Position numbers and translations under genes: made by a program. A model generated the notes under the pieces. That model saw only the letters and a list, made by a program, of their open reading frames with translations, searched no databases and had not been told where the DNA came from. DNA of 13,036 nucleotides from Bacteroidales bacterium UBA3382 (GTDB taxonomy: Bacteria > Bacteroidota > Bacteroidia > Bacteroidales > UBA932): the NCBI GenBank assembly GCA_002358965.1, contig DEPW01000098.1:1-13036 (forward strand), written 5' to 3'. Shown here piece after piece: positions 12,839 through 13,036 of this stretch. Every line of letters begins with the position of its first letter. Position 1 is the stretch's first letter.

Positions 12839-13036
12839 ATGTTCGACCTTCTTGCTATTAACTGGAATGTAGATCCCGCGATTTTCCATATCGGGTCTTT
12901 TGCCGTAAGGTGGTATTCGCTGTTATGGGTTGCCGGTTTCGTTTTGGGCTGGTATATCTTCAAGTGGTATTTCAGAAGGGAGGGGCTTCCGCAGTCTCTG
13001 CTCGACCCACTTTTGATCACCATGATAGTGGCTTCT
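12839..13036 (+). CDS. lgt: Prolipoprotein diacylglyceryl transferase, 5' part only
   Basis: The first 66 codons, running off the right edge. The pattern IFHIGSFAVRWYSLLWVAGF (15-34) is the Lgt N-terminus: a short periplasmic start, then membrane segment 1 (about 24-43) and KWYFRREGLP. Lgt is the inner-membrane enzyme that attaches diacylglycerol from phosphatidylglycerol to the lipobox cysteine, the first step of lipoprotein maturation. The catalytic His and Arg regions lie outside the window, so completeness cannot be judged. It starts 13 nt after the methyltransferase stop with an A/T-rich leader and no SD. It would act on the two putative lipoproteins upstream if their signals are recognised. 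Confidence 0.9.
   Translation, partial: MFDLLAINWNVDPAIFHIGSFAVRWYSLLWVAGFVLGWYIFKWYFRREGLPQSLLDPLLITMIVAS

Noticed and set aside
1..13036. tRNA or rRNA genes, CRISPR arrays, transposases, integrases, attachment repeats
   Set aside because: None recognised by reading both strands; genes are tightly packed and the window looks like stable chromosome.

Overview
The window is a Bacteroidota chromosome segment, most likely order Bacteroidales. Three things point there. The ribosomal-protein cluster has map between secY and infA, a long-tailed L17 and a zinc-poor L36. Two perfect TAnnTTTG boxes, the Bacteroidota -7 promoter element, sit in the accessory part. There is also a radical SAM/putative lipoprotein pair of a kind I know only from Bacteroidota. 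A Rikenellaceae-like relative (Alistipes and kin) is possible but unproven. All genes are on the + strand.

Positions 1-8226 are the downstream part of the spc operon followed by the alpha operon: rpsN (3' end), rpsH, rplF, rplR, rpsE, rpmD, rplO, secY, map, infA, rpmJ, rpsM, rpsK, rpsD, rpoA, rplQ. Gaps are 0-75 nt and I see no terminator, so this reads as one long unit for ribosome assembly, translation initiation, RNA polymerase alpha, protein export (SecY) and N-terminal Met removal. rpoA and rplQ overlap by 14 nt.

A 500-residue type I-like glutamine synthetase (8256-9758) follows only 29 nt after rplQ. It lacks the adenylylation motif of the enterobacterial enzyme. A good intrinsic terminator (9784-9826) closes this section.

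Positions 9893-11858 hold the most interesting part: a radical SAM enzyme with a SPASM-like cysteine-rich C-terminus, flanked by two paralogous 145-residue exported, probably lipidated, proteins. The first overlaps the enzyme gene by ATGA. The second has its own candidate promoter. This matches the rSAM/lipoprotein system (TIGR04133/TIGR04134, from memory), recognised by comparative genomics and, to my knowledge, without a proven reaction or product. Two differing candidate substrates around one enzyme is the feature to follow up.

The end of the window holds a class I SAM-dependent methyltransferase (11890-12825), preceded by a second TATCTTTG box, and the first 66 codons of lgt, prolipoprotein diacylglyceryl transferase. 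Lgt would lipidate the two putative lipoproteins if they are true Lgt substrates. No tRNA, rRNA, CRISPR array, insertion sequence or integrase was seen. The longest gene-free stretch is 134 nt (9759-9892).
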